Shown: in pieces, positions 1 to 7,204 of the stretch
Numbering within the stretch: position 1 is the stretch's first letter
Layout of the letters: each line of letters starts with the position of its first letter
Source of the DNA: Actinomycetes bacterium
GTDB lineage: Bacteria; Actinomycetota; Acidimicrobiia; Acidimicrobiales; Ilumatobacteraceae
Reading direction: 5' to 3'
Length of the DNA stretch: 64,000 bases
NCBI GenBank assembly: GCA_029782355.1
Contig: JAKOUY010000017.1
Coordinates: forward strand, 1 to 64,000
The notes under the pieces: generated by a model
Seen by the model: only the letters and a program-made list of their open reading frames with translations
The model's database searches: none
Told to the model about the DNA's origin: nothing
Made by a program: the position numbers and the translations under genes

Positions 1-16
1 TTCGCGACGTCGCGAA
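1..16. repeat. Perfect 16-bp palindrome at window edge
   Basis: TTCGCGACGTCGCGAA is identical to its reverse complement. A second perfect 16-bp palindrome, CGGCTCGATCGAGCCG, lies at 70-85. Neither has a T-run. They could be operators, or hairpins belonging to a gene that ends or starts left of the window. No gene is seen in 1-93. Confidence 0.5.
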
Positions 17-93
17 CTTGTCACGACGCGAATGGACGAAGTTGGGCTCGTGGTGTGCGTGGTGCTCGACGGCTCGATCGAGCCGGGAAACGT

Positions 94-120
94 CAGAGCC
101 CGCCACGACGGCGGGCTCTG
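94..120 (-). terminator. Hairpin terminator of the tRNA transcript
   Basis: An 11-bp perfect stem (CAGAGCCCGCC and its complement) with a 5-nt loop lies 6 nt beyond the 3' end of tRNA-Glu in the direction of minus-strand transcription. It is followed by only a short T stretch (GTTTCCC), so it is a GC-rich terminator with a weak U-tract, as is common in high-GC actinobacteria. Confidence 0.6.
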
Positions 121-126
121 TCGTTG

Positions 127-199
127 CAGCCCGTACGGGATTCGAACCCGTGCCGCCACCTTGAGAGGGTGGTGTCCTAGGCCACTAGACGAACGGGCC
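127..199 (-). tRNA. tRNA-Glu (anticodon CUC)
   Basis: The reverse strand folds as a complete cloverleaf. The acceptor GGCCCGT pairs with ACGGGCT (one G-U pair), the anticodon stem CCACC/GGTGG encloses the loop CTCTCAA with anticodon CTC, and the T-loop is GGTTCGAATCC. The 3' CCA is not encoded. It lies 54 nt downstream of tRNA-Gln on the same strand and shares its promoter and terminator. Both tRNAs lie just downstream of gltX, whose product charges tRNA-Glu. Confidence 0.95.
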
Positions 200-253
200 A
201 AGCTGCGGCGCCGGCGAACCGGCTATGTCACCGGTCGCGGACGGCCGGTGTGG

Positions 254-325
254 CTGGGGAGCAAGGAATCGAACCCTGAATAACAGAACCAGAATCTGCT
301 GTGTTGCCAGTTACACCACTCCCCA
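254..325 (-). tRNA. tRNA-Gln (anticodon CUG)
   Basis: The reverse strand gives acceptor TGGGGAG pairing with CTCCCCA, anticodon loop TTCTGGT (anticodon CTG), T-loop GGTTCGATTCC and discriminator G. CCA follows directly at 253-251, so for this tRNA the CCA end is encoded. In actinobacteria, which generally lack GlnRS, tRNA-Gln is first charged with glutamate by GluRS and then amidated by GatCAB; a GluRS gene lies just upstream on the same strand. Confidence 0.95.
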
Positions 326-355
326 TCAGGCATGCCTGAGGGCGCGTTGAGTGTA
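326..355 (-). promoter_or_regulatory. Putative tRNA-Gln/tRNA-Glu promoter and 5' leader palindrome
   Basis: On the minus strand a -10-like TACACT (355 to 350) precedes tRNA-Gln; a start near 343 would give a leader of about 18 nt. That leader contains the perfect palindrome TCAGGCATGCCTGA (326-339) directly against the mature 5' end, possibly an RNase P processing hairpin. No convincing -35 was seen, so part of the transcription could also come through from ydcF. Confidence 0.4.
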
Positions 356-375
356 GCAACGGGGTCGGCGCTCCC

Positions 376-1071
376 CTACCCGGTGAGGCCGGTCAGGCGG
401 CGGAACCCGATGATCCGCCCGATACTGATCCCGGCCGCCTCCTTGACCTCCTTCCACCGCGCCGTCCAGCCACGGACCGGGCTGGTCCGGGTGGGTGAGG
501 TGTAGGCGGTGAGCCCCAGTTCCTCGGCGATGAGCCGGATCCGCAGCGAGTGGTACGGGTCGCTGACCAGCAGGACCCGGGTCTTGCCCAGCGGCTTCAG
601 CAGTGCGGCGACGGTGCGCAGCGAGTCGTAGGAGTTGTGCGCCCGATCCTCGGACAGGAACGCCGACGCCGGGATGCCCCGCTGCTCCAGGTACCGGCGC
701 GACGAGGAGGCCTCGGTGAACCGGTCTCCCGGCTGGTTGCCCCCGGTGACCACGACCGTGTCGGCGAGACCTCGCTGCCACAGCTCGATGACGTGGTCGA
801 GGCGGGCGGCCAGCTGTGGAGACGGCCGGCCGTCGTACTGGGCGGCGCCCAGCACGACGATGGCATCGACGTGGCGGGCCTGGTCGCGGCGTCCCGTCGA
901 CCACACCGTGTACAGGTTCCACGCCCCGTAGCCGAGCACCACCGCGGCCACCAGCAGCACGGCGCGCCGCCACCGGCGCCACCGGCGGCGGGCCGGCACC
1001 GGGGTCCGGGGCATCGGTGGGGTTGGGTCGGGACCGGCCTGGACGTCGGACTGGGCTACGCCGTCGATCAC
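376..1071 (-). CDS. YdcF/SanA-like DUF218 membrane protein
   Basis: The 231-residue protein has a Pro/Arg-rich cytoplasmic N-terminus, one transmembrane segment at about residues 36-56 (AVLLVAAVVLGYGAWNLY) and an extracytoplasmic DUF218 domain. The family signature is visible: DAIVVLGAAQYDGRPSPQL near residue 70, VVVTGGNQPG, the E-A-x-S-S-R-R-YLEQ helix, and LVSDPYHSLR. Members such as SanA and ElyC/YdcF act in cell-envelope or peptidoglycan-precursor homeostasis, but the reaction is unknown. It starts 22 nt after the gltX stop, so it is probably co-transcribed with gltX. The DUF218 family call is secure; the function is not. Confidence 0.88.
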   Translation of the reverse strand: MIDGVAQSDVQAGPDPTPPMPRTPVPARRRWRRWRRAVLLVAAVVLGYGAWNLYTVWSTGRRDQARHVDAIVVLGAAQYDGRPSPQLAARLDHVIELWQRGLADTVVVTGGNQPGDRFTEASSSRRYLEQRGIPASAFLSEDRAHNSYDSLRTVAALLKPLGKTRVLLVSDPYHSLRIRLIAEELGLTAYTSPTRTSPVRGWTARWKEVKEAAGISIGRIIGFRRLTGLTG

Positions 1072-1093
1072 CCGCGACAGGGTACCGAGGCGC

Positions 1094-2509
1094 TCACCCG
1101 GGGGTGCCGCGGCCGGCGGCGTCGGTGAGCCGGCGCAGCGTCTCGTCCCGACCGAGCACCTCGAGGGCCTCGAACAGCGGCGGGCCGACGGTGCGGCCGG
1201 TGACGGCGACCCGGATCGGCGCCTGGGCCTTGCCCAGCTTCAGGCCGTGAGCCGTGCCGATCCGGTCGAGCGCGTCCTTCAGGGCCTCGGCCGACCACGG
1301 GTCCAGCGTCGCGTAGCACCTGGCCGTCTCGGCCAGCACCGCGGGGGCGCCGGCCACGCCCATCGCCTTGGTCCACGCCGCCGGGTCGACCACCGGGTCG
1401 GCCTGGAACAGGAAGTCGACCATCGCCGGCACCTCGGCCAAGGTCACCACCCGGGTCTGGACCAGCGGCGCCATCTGGGCGAACACTGCCGGGCGGTAGC
1501 GCTCGGGCGGCCACGGCACGCCGTCGTCGTGCAGGTACGGCTGGCAGGCGGCGACGAAGTCGTCCACCGGCAGCGCCCGGATGTACTCGCCGTTGAACGC
1601 CGCCAGCTTCTTCAGGTCGAAGAACGCCGGCGAGTGGTTGACGTCGGCCAGATCGAACTCGGCCTCGATCTGCGACCACGGGACGATCTCCCGGTCACCG
1701 CGCGGAGACCAACCGAGGGTCATCAGGTAGTTGACCATCGCCTCGGCCAGGTACCCCTCGGCCCGGTACTGCTCGAGGGCCACCTTGTCGCGACGCTTGG
1801 ACAGCTTCTTGCGTTGCTCGTTCACCAGCACCGGCACGTGGGCCCACGCCGGCGGCTCGGCGCCGAGCGCCCGCCACAGCAGCTGCTGCTTGGGCGTGTT
1901 CGGCAGGTGCTCCTCAGCGCGCAGCACATGGGTGATGCCCATGGCGATGTCGTCGACCACGTTGGCCAGGAGGAACATGGGAGTGCCGTTGCCGCGCAGC
2001 AGCACGAAGTCCTCCAACGTGTCGTTGGCGAACTCGACCTCGCCGCGCACGGCATCGCCCACCACGGTGGTGCCGGGCGGCACCCGGAAGCGCAGCACCC
2101 GTCCCGGCCCGGGTCCGAGTCCTCGATCCCGCGAGTAGCCGTCGTAGCCGGGCTTCCCGGCAGCCTTGGCCCGTTCCTGGACCTGCTCGGGCGTCAGGTC
2201 GCAGTAGTACGCCGAGCCGCGGTCGTACAGCCGCTGCGCCGCCGCGACGTGCTGATCGGCGAGGGCGCTCTGGAAGTAGGGCCCCTCGAAGGTCGGGTCG
2301 TCTCGATGGATGCCCAGCCAGGCGAGGGCGTCGATGATCCCCTCGGTCCACTCCGGGCGGTTGCGGGCCTCGTCGGTGTCCTCGATGCGCAGCACGAACG
2401 TCCCGCCCTGCTGCTTGGCCAGCGCCCAGTTGTACAGCGCGGTGCGCGCCCCACCGACGTGGAAGAAGCCGGTCGGGGACGGCGCGAAGCGATAGCGGGG
2501 ACCGGTCAT
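1094..2509 (-). CDS. gltX: Glutamate-tRNA ligase
   Basis: This 471-residue class I aminoacyl-tRNA synthetase attaches glutamate to tRNA-Glu and, in bacteria without GlnRS, also to tRNA-Gln. The N-terminus [23 protein letters not shown] carries the HIGH motif as HVGG (residues 17-20), and the KMSKS motif appears as KLSKR near residue 237. The region [17 protein letters not shown] is diagnostic for GluRS. Length is typical for the family. It lies 30 nt downstream of glutamate dehydrogenase and upstream of tRNA-Gln and tRNA-Glu on the same strand, which suggests a glutamate-centred transcription unit. Whether it is non-discriminating is inferred from the lineage and not read from the sequence. 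Confidence 0.97.
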   Translation of the reverse strand: MTGPRYRFAPSPTGFFHVGGARTALYNWALAKQQGGTFVLRIEDTDEARNRPEWTEGIIDALAWLGIHRDDPTFEGPYFQSALADQHVAAAQRLYDRGSAYYCDLTPEQVQERAKAAGKPGYDGYSRDRGLGPGPGRVLRFRVPPGTTVVGDAVRGEVEFANDTLEDFVLLRGNGTPMFLLANVVDDIAMGITHVLRAEEHLPNTPKQQLLWRALGAEPPAWAHVPVLVNEQRKKLSKRRDKVALEQYRAEGYLAEAMVNYLMTLGWSPRGDREIVPWSQIEAEFDLADVNHSPAFFDLKKLAAFNGEYIRALPVDDFVAACQPYLHDDGVPWPPERYRPAVFAQMAPLVQTRVVTLAEVPAMVDFLFQADPVVDPAAWTKAMGVAGAPAVLAETARCYATLDPWSAEALKDALDRIGTAHGLKLGKAQAPIRVAVTGRTVGPPLFEALEVLGRDETLRRLTDAAGRGTPG

Positions 2510-2539
2510 GCGGGTGGCAGGCTACCCAGACGGCTCCAC

Positions 2540-5500
2540 TCAGGCGCTGGCTCGCCGGGCGCTGGGGGCGTTCGGCACATTGGTCACCAGGGCCAGGTTG
2601 TGCAGCTGGCGCAGGCCGACCGACAGCGTGGTCATGTCCTGGGCGTCCGCCCGGCGCAGCTCGGTGAACATCGTCATCGCCACCCGCACCGCGTCCTGGT
2701 TGGTATCGGCCCACTCCTGTGCCGTGCCGACGTACAGGGCATCGCCGGCCAGGTCTGCCAGGGCGGCCAGCATCTCGTCACGCAGCGCGGCGCGGGCCTG
2801 GGTCTGCCAGCGGTTCGACCGCGGCAGGGCGGCGACCGCGTCCCACAGCCATTGCAGGTCGAGCAGGTCGAACATCGACCAGTACTCGCGGGCGGCAACC
2901 TCCGGGGTGACGTGGTGGAACTCGGCCAGCTCGGTGACGTCGAAGCAGGTGTGCGCCAGCGGCCACTGCACGCTGCGCTGGGCCAGCGACTCGGGCACGC
3001 CCGCCGCCAGCCGGGACGCCTCGGCGCTGAACAGGCGATTGCGCATCTCGCCCACCACGGCGCCCTCCATCTGCAGCATCCGCCGCATCGGTTCGCCGAA
3101 CTGGCCGACGACCTTGGCGATGTCCAGCGGTGGATGGCGGTGGCGCAGCAGCCACAGGGTCGAGCGGTCGGCCATGCGGCGGATGTCCAGCAGCATCTCG
3201 AGCTGCACGTCGAGCTTGACGCTGGACCCGAGGGCGTCGACCTCGGCCCACAACTCGGCGACCCCGAGGATGTCCCGAGCGGCGATCCAGGCGCGGATCA
3301 CGTCGGCCACCCCGGCGCCGGTCTCCTCGTGCATCCGATGGTCGAAGCTGATGCCGGAGATGTTCGACATCTGATTGCTGAGCTGGGTGGTGACGATCTC
3401 CCGGCGCAGCCGGTGGGCGCGGATGTCCTCGGCGAACCGCTCCTGCAGCACCGTCGGGAAGTAGCGCATCAGGTCGGGCTCGAAGTACGGGTCGTCGGGC
3501 AGGTCGGTGCGCCCGATCTCGGTGGAGTTGGTCGTCTTGGTGTACGCCATGAGCACGGCGAACTCGGGGGTGGTCAAGCCACGGCCGGTCGATTGCCGCT
3601 CGGCGAGCTGCTTGTCGGTGGGCAGGAACTCCAGACCGCGGTTGAGCCACCCGTCGGACTCCAGCAGGTTCAGGTACCGGGCATGGACGTTGACCATCGG
3701 CAGCGACTGCACCCGGGCCACGGAGAGCGCCAGCGTCTGGGCCTGGTTGTCGTCGAGGACCAGCTCACCGACCTCGTCGGTCATCTGCACCAGCAACTCG
3801 TCCCGTTGGGCGACGGTCATCCGCCCGTCGGCCACCGCCGGCCCCAGCAGGATCTTGATGTTGACCTCGTGGTCGCTGCAGTCGACACCGGCGGAGTTGT
3901 CGATGGCGTCGGTGTTGATCAGGCCGCCGCCGCTGGCGAACTCGATCCGGCCCAGCTGGGTGAAGCCGAGGTTGCCGCCCTCGCCGACGATCTTGCACCG
4001 CAGCTCGCTGCCGTTGACCCGCAGCCCGTCGTTGGCCCGATCACCGACCTCGCTGTTCGACTCCGACAGCGCCTTGACGTACGTGCCGATCCCGCCGTTC
4101 CACAGCACGTCGACCGGGGCCCGCAGCACCGTGGCGACCAGTTCGTTGGGGGTGAACACCCGGCGGTCGGCGCCCAGCACCGCCTGGGCCTGTGGGCTGA
4201 TCTCGATCGACTTGAGCGTCCTCGGGTACACGCCACCCCCGGCAGACAGCAGCTTGGTGTCGTAGTCCGCCCAACTCGACCGGGGGAGGGCGAACAGCCG
4301 GGCTCGCTCGTCGAACGCGGCCTGCGGGTCGGGGTCCGGATCGAGGAAGACGTGGCGGTGGTCGAAGGCGGCCACCAGGCGGACGTGCGGCGAGCGCAGC
4401 AGGCCATTGCCGAACACATCGCCGGACATGTCACCGATGCCGACCATGGTCAGCGGGTCCTGATCGGCGTCCTTGCCGAGGACACGGGCGTGGCGGCGGA
4501 CGCTCTCCCAGGCCCCACGAGCGGTGATGCCCATGGCCTTGTGGTCGTAGCCGGCGCTGCCGCCGGAGGCGAAGGCGTCGCCCAGCCAGAACCCGTATGC
4601 CGCGGAGATCTCGTTGGCGATGTCGCTGAACGTCGCCGTCCCCTTGTCGGCCGCCACCACCAGGTAGGGATCGTCGCCGTCGCGACGCACCGTGGACGGC
4701 GGGGGGACGATGGCACCCTCGACGATGTTGTCGGTCAGGTCGAGCAGGCCGGCGATGTACTCCCGGTAGCAGGCCACGCCCTCGGCGCGGAACTCGTCGG
4801 GCGCGGTGGGCGGACGTTTGACGACGAAGCCGCCCTTGGCGCCGGTGGGCACGATGACGGCATTCTTGACGATCTGGGCCTTGACCAGCCCGAGCACCTC
4901 GGTCCGGAAGTCCTCCCGACGGTCGCTCCAGCGGATGCCGCCGCGGGCGATCCGCCCGTTGCGCAGGTGGACCCCCTCGACGCGCGGTGAGCACACCCAG
5001 ATCTCGAACATCGGCTTGGGCAGCGGCAGGTCGGGCACCTTCGAGGGGTCGAGCTTGATGGCCAGCACGGGGCGCGGCCCGCCGCCCTCAGCCGGGCGGT
5101 AGGCGTTGGTTCGCAGGGTGGCATCGATCAGCGCCAGCAGCGTCCGCAGCGTGCGGTCGTCGTCCAGTGCCGGCACGTCGTCGAGCGCGGCGAGGATCTC
5201 GGTGCGCAGCGCCTGGCCGTCGTCGCCGGGCGTGCCGACACCGGCCCGCGCCGGATCGAACCGTTGACCGAACAGCTCGCTCAGCTGCGCGGCGATCGAG
5301 CCGTAGCGCACCAGGACCGACTCGACGAACTGCTGGCTGAACGGGAACCCGATCTGGCGCAGGTACCGGACGTAGGCGCGTAGCACCTCCACCCGACGGG
5401 CGTCGATGCCCGCCCCGGCCACCAGCGTGTTCAGCCGGTCGGTCTCGATCTCGCCGCGGAACTGGGCGAGGAACGTCGACTGCACGGCCTGCTGGCGGTC

Positions 5501-5950
5501 GTCGTCCATGGGCACGCCCGACGGGGCGACCACCCCCACGTCGTGCAGCCAGACGGTGACGTCGTCGTCGATCTGGAAATCGAAGGAGCGCTCGTCGAGC
5601 GCCCGGAACCCCAGCTGATCGAGCAGGGGGAGCAGGTCGGCGAGGGCGATCTTCGTGCCCCGGCGGTACACCCGGAACCGCCAGACGTCGGCGGCCTCCT
5701 CGACGAACTGGATCATCGCCGTTGCCAGTTCGTCGGTGTCGCTCCGGGCCAGGCGGTCGACGATGGGCAGGTCGAGCGCAGCCGTGGCCGGCCAGTTGAG
5801 CTCGTCGTAGCCGGCGGGGATCACGGCCATCATCCGCCCGAAGAGCGACGTGGCCTGCTCGGCGCCCAATCGGGCGGTCAGTTCGTCGAGTGTGCCGCGG
5901 ATCCAGCCCTTGCCCACCTGGCCACGTGCGCCTGTGCTGCTGTCCACCAC
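2540..5950 (-). CDS. gdh: NAD-specific glutamate dehydrogenase, N-terminally short
   Basis: The product catalyses oxidative deamination of glutamate to 2-oxoglutarate with NAD. The catalytic signature of the large (L-GDH180) class is clear: PMFEIWVCSPRVEGVHLRNG, then GGIRWSDRREDFRTEV and KNAVIVPTGAKGGF at about residues 310-370, followed by the Rossmann region (GIGDMSGDVFGNG) and the long helical C-terminus. The protein has 1136 residues, whereas the family usually has about 1600; roughly the first 450-500 residues, the ACT-like regulatory region, are absent. The GTG start at 5950 has a good GGAGGG Shine-Dalgarno and only 80 bp separate it from the divergent transporter gene, so the short form looks genuine. 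It is the first gene of the gdh-gltX-ydcF-tRNA block. Confidence 0.93.
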   Translation of the reverse strand: MVDSSTGARGQVGKGWIRGTLDELTARLGAEQATSLFGRMMAVIPAGYDELNWPATAALDLPIVDRLARSDTDELATAMIQFVEEAADVWRFRVYRRGTKIALADLLPLLDQLGFRALDERSFDFQIDDDVTVWLHDVGVVAPSGVPMDDDRQQAVQSTFLAQFRGEIETDRLNTLVAGAGIDARRVEVLRAYVRYLRQIGFPFSQQFVESVLVRYGSIAAQLSELFGQRFDPARAGVGTPGDDGQALRTEILAALDDVPALDDDRTLRTLLALIDATLRTNAYRPAEGGGPRPVLAIKLDPSKVPDLPLPKPMFEIWVCSPRVEGVHLRNGRIARGGIRWSDRREDFRTEVLGLVKAQIVKNAVIVPTGAKGGFVVKRPPTAPDEFRAEGVACYREYIAGLLDLTDNIVEGAIVPPPSTVRRDGDDPYLVVAADKGTATFSDIANEISAAYGFWLGDAFASGGSAGYDHKAMGITARGAWESVRRHARVLGKDADQDPLTMVGIGDMSGDVFGNGLLRSPHVRLVAAFDHRHVFLDPDPDPQAAFDERARLFALPRSSWADYDTKLLSAGGGVYPRTLKSIEISPQAQAVLGADRRVFTPNELVATVLRAPVDVLWNGGIGTYVKALSESNSEVGDRANDGLRVNGSELRCKIVGEGGNLGFTQLGRIEFASGGGLINTDAIDNSAGVDCSDHEVNIKILLGPAVADGRMTVAQRDELLVQMTDEVGELVLDDNQAQTLALSVARVQSLPMVNVHARYLNLLESDGWLNRGLEFLPTDKQLAERQSTGRGLTTPEFAVLMAYTKTTNSTEIGRTDLPDDPYFEPDLMRYFPTVLQERFAEDIRAHRLRREIVTTQLSNQMSNISGISFDHRMHEETGAGVADVIRAWIAARDILGVAELWAEVDALGSSVKLDVQLEMLLDIRRMADRSTLWLLRHRHPPLDIAKVVGQFGEPMRRMLQMEGAVVGEMRNRLFSAEASRLAAGVPESLAQRSVQWPLAHTCFDVTELAEFHHVTPEVAAREYWSMFDLLDLQWLWDAVAALPRSNRWQTQARAALRDEMLAALADLAGDALYVGTAQEWADTNQDAVRVAMTMFTELRRADAQDMTTLSVGLRQLHNLALVTNVPNAPSARRASA

Positions 5951-6030
5951 GGTTCCCTCCGTCGACGGGCTCCGCGTCGTGTTCGTCGCCCAGCCGCAAG
6001 TGTGCCACCACCGGGGTAACGTCGAAGTCC

Positions 6031-6759
6031 ATGGCGCCGGTCAAGCCGTTCACGCCGCGCGATGCGCCCCATCACTCGCACCGCAGCGTGGCGGGTGGTC
6101 TCGCCCGGGTCTCGGTGTTCGGGGTGTCCGACGGGCTGACCAGCAACGTCTCGCTGATCCTCGGGTTCGCCGGCGCTGCGGCGGGGGCCTCCATGGTCCG
6201 CCTGGCAGGGCTCGCCGGAGCCATCGCCGGGGCGGCCAGCATGGCGGCCGGCGAATGGGTCAGCATCTCGGCGCAGAACGAGCTGATCGAACGCGAGGTG
6301 ATGATGGAGCGCCACGCGCTGTTGCACGAGCCCGCCGCCGAGACCGAGGAACTGGTCGCCATCTACCGCTCGCACGGCATGTCCCGGGAGCAGGCCCGCT
6401 CGGCCGCCACCGAGGTGATGGCCGAGCCGGAGATCGCCCTGATGGTCCACGCTCGCGAGGAGTTGGGAATCGACCCCGGCGAGCTGGCCTCCCCGTGGCA
6501 GGCGGCCGGCGTCTCCCTGATCTGCTTCATCGTCGGGGCGGTGCTGCCGGTCCTGCCGTGGTTCTGGGCCTCCGGCACCTCCGCCACGGTGGCATCCGTG
6601 GTCATCGGGGTGCTGGCCGCCGGGTTGGTGGGCTCGATGATCGGCCGCCTGGCCGAGCGCCCCTGGCCGCGAACCGCCATTCGCCAGGTCGTCATCCTGC
6701 TGCTCGCCTGCGCGGCGACCTACCTGGTCGGGCGGCTGCTCGGCGTGTCCACCAGCTGA
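6031..6759 (+). CDS. VIT1/CCC1-family Fe2+/Mn2+ transporter
   Basis: The 242-residue membrane protein begins MAPVKPFTPRDAPHHSHRS. The opening helix GLARVSVFGVSDGLTSNVSLI and the second helix with GAASMAAGEWVSISAQNE are the metal-pathway helices typical of VIT1/CCC1 proteins. A cytoplasmic metal-binding helical segment rich in E (EREVMMERHAL...EETEELVAIY) follows, then three C-terminal transmembrane helices. It would move Fe2+ or Mn2+ out of the cytosol. It lacks the rubrerythrin-like domain found in some relatives. A -10-like TAACGT (6017-6022) lies 8 nt before the ATG, consistent with a leaderless mRNA; that placement favours this ATG over upstream in-frame codons. Confidence 0.92.
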   Translation: MAPVKPFTPRDAPHHSHRSVAGGLARVSVFGVSDGLTSNVSLILGFAGAAAGASMVRLAGLAGAIAGAASMAAGEWVSISAQNELIEREVMMERHALLHEPAAETEELVAIYRSHGMSREQARSAATEVMAEPEIALMVHAREELGIDPGELASPWQAAGVSLICFIVGAVLPVLPWFWASGTSATVASVVIGVLAAGLVGSMIGRLAERPWPRTAIRQVVILLLACAATYLVGRLLGVSTS

Positions 6760-6773
6760 GCGGGAGACGAGCC

Positions 6774-7139
6774 GTGCGCCAGATCAACGTGCTCGGTGAG
6801 CCACTGCAGCCGTGCTCGTCGGACCCGCTGACCGGCTACTACCGCACCGGATGCTGCGAGAACCGAGGCGACGACCCCGGTCTTCACGTGGTCTGCGTCG
6901 TGGTCACCGATGACTTCCTGGCCTTCAGCCAGGCGGTGGGCAACGACTTGAGCACCCCCATGCCGAGATACGGCTTCCCCGGGTTGCGCCCCGGCGATCA
7001 GTGGTGCCTGTGTGCGTCCCGCTGGCAGGAGGCGCTGGAGGCGGGGATGGCACCCCGCGTCCGCCTGGCCGCCACGCACGTGTCGGCCTTGGAGTACTCC
7101 TCGCTGGCTGATCTCCGGGCCCACGCCGTCGACGGCTGA
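6774..7139 (+). CDS. DUF2237 family protein
   Basis: This small protein of 121 residues starts with GTG, 14 nt after the transporter stop, with AGACGAG upstream. The whole chain matches DUF2237: NVLGEPLQPCSSDPLTGYYR, TGCCENRGDDPGLHVVC, GNDLSTPMPRYGFPGLRPGD and WCLCASRWQEALEAG. It has conserved cysteines (PCS, GCCEN, WCLC) that could bind a metal or form a redox site, but no function is established for the family. The gene order suggests co-transcription with the transporter upstream, though no functional link is visible. Confidence 0.9.
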   Translation: MRQINVLGEPLQPCSSDPLTGYYRTGCCENRGDDPGLHVVCVVVTDDFLAFSQAVGNDLSTPMPRYGFPGLRPGDQWCLCASRWQEALEAGMAPRVRLAATHVSALEYSSLADLRAHAVDG

Positions 7140-7204
7140 TCGTCCACCGACGGCCACCACGGGTCGTGGGGGCTCGGCGTCCGGCCGACTAATCTGCCGC
7201 CGGG

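Noticed and set aside
1247-4990. A 1247-codon open frame on the plus strand across gltX and gdh
   Set aside because: It is antisense to two well-supported enzymes, its translation is rich in Arg, His, Gly and Val with no recognisable domain, and such frames arise by chance in GC-rich DNA.
5890-6030. An N-terminal extension of the VIT1-like transporter from 5890
   Set aside because: The extra 47 residues are Cys/Pro/Ser-rich, unlike the family, and would overlap the gdh start; the ATG at 6031 has a promoter at leaderless distance.
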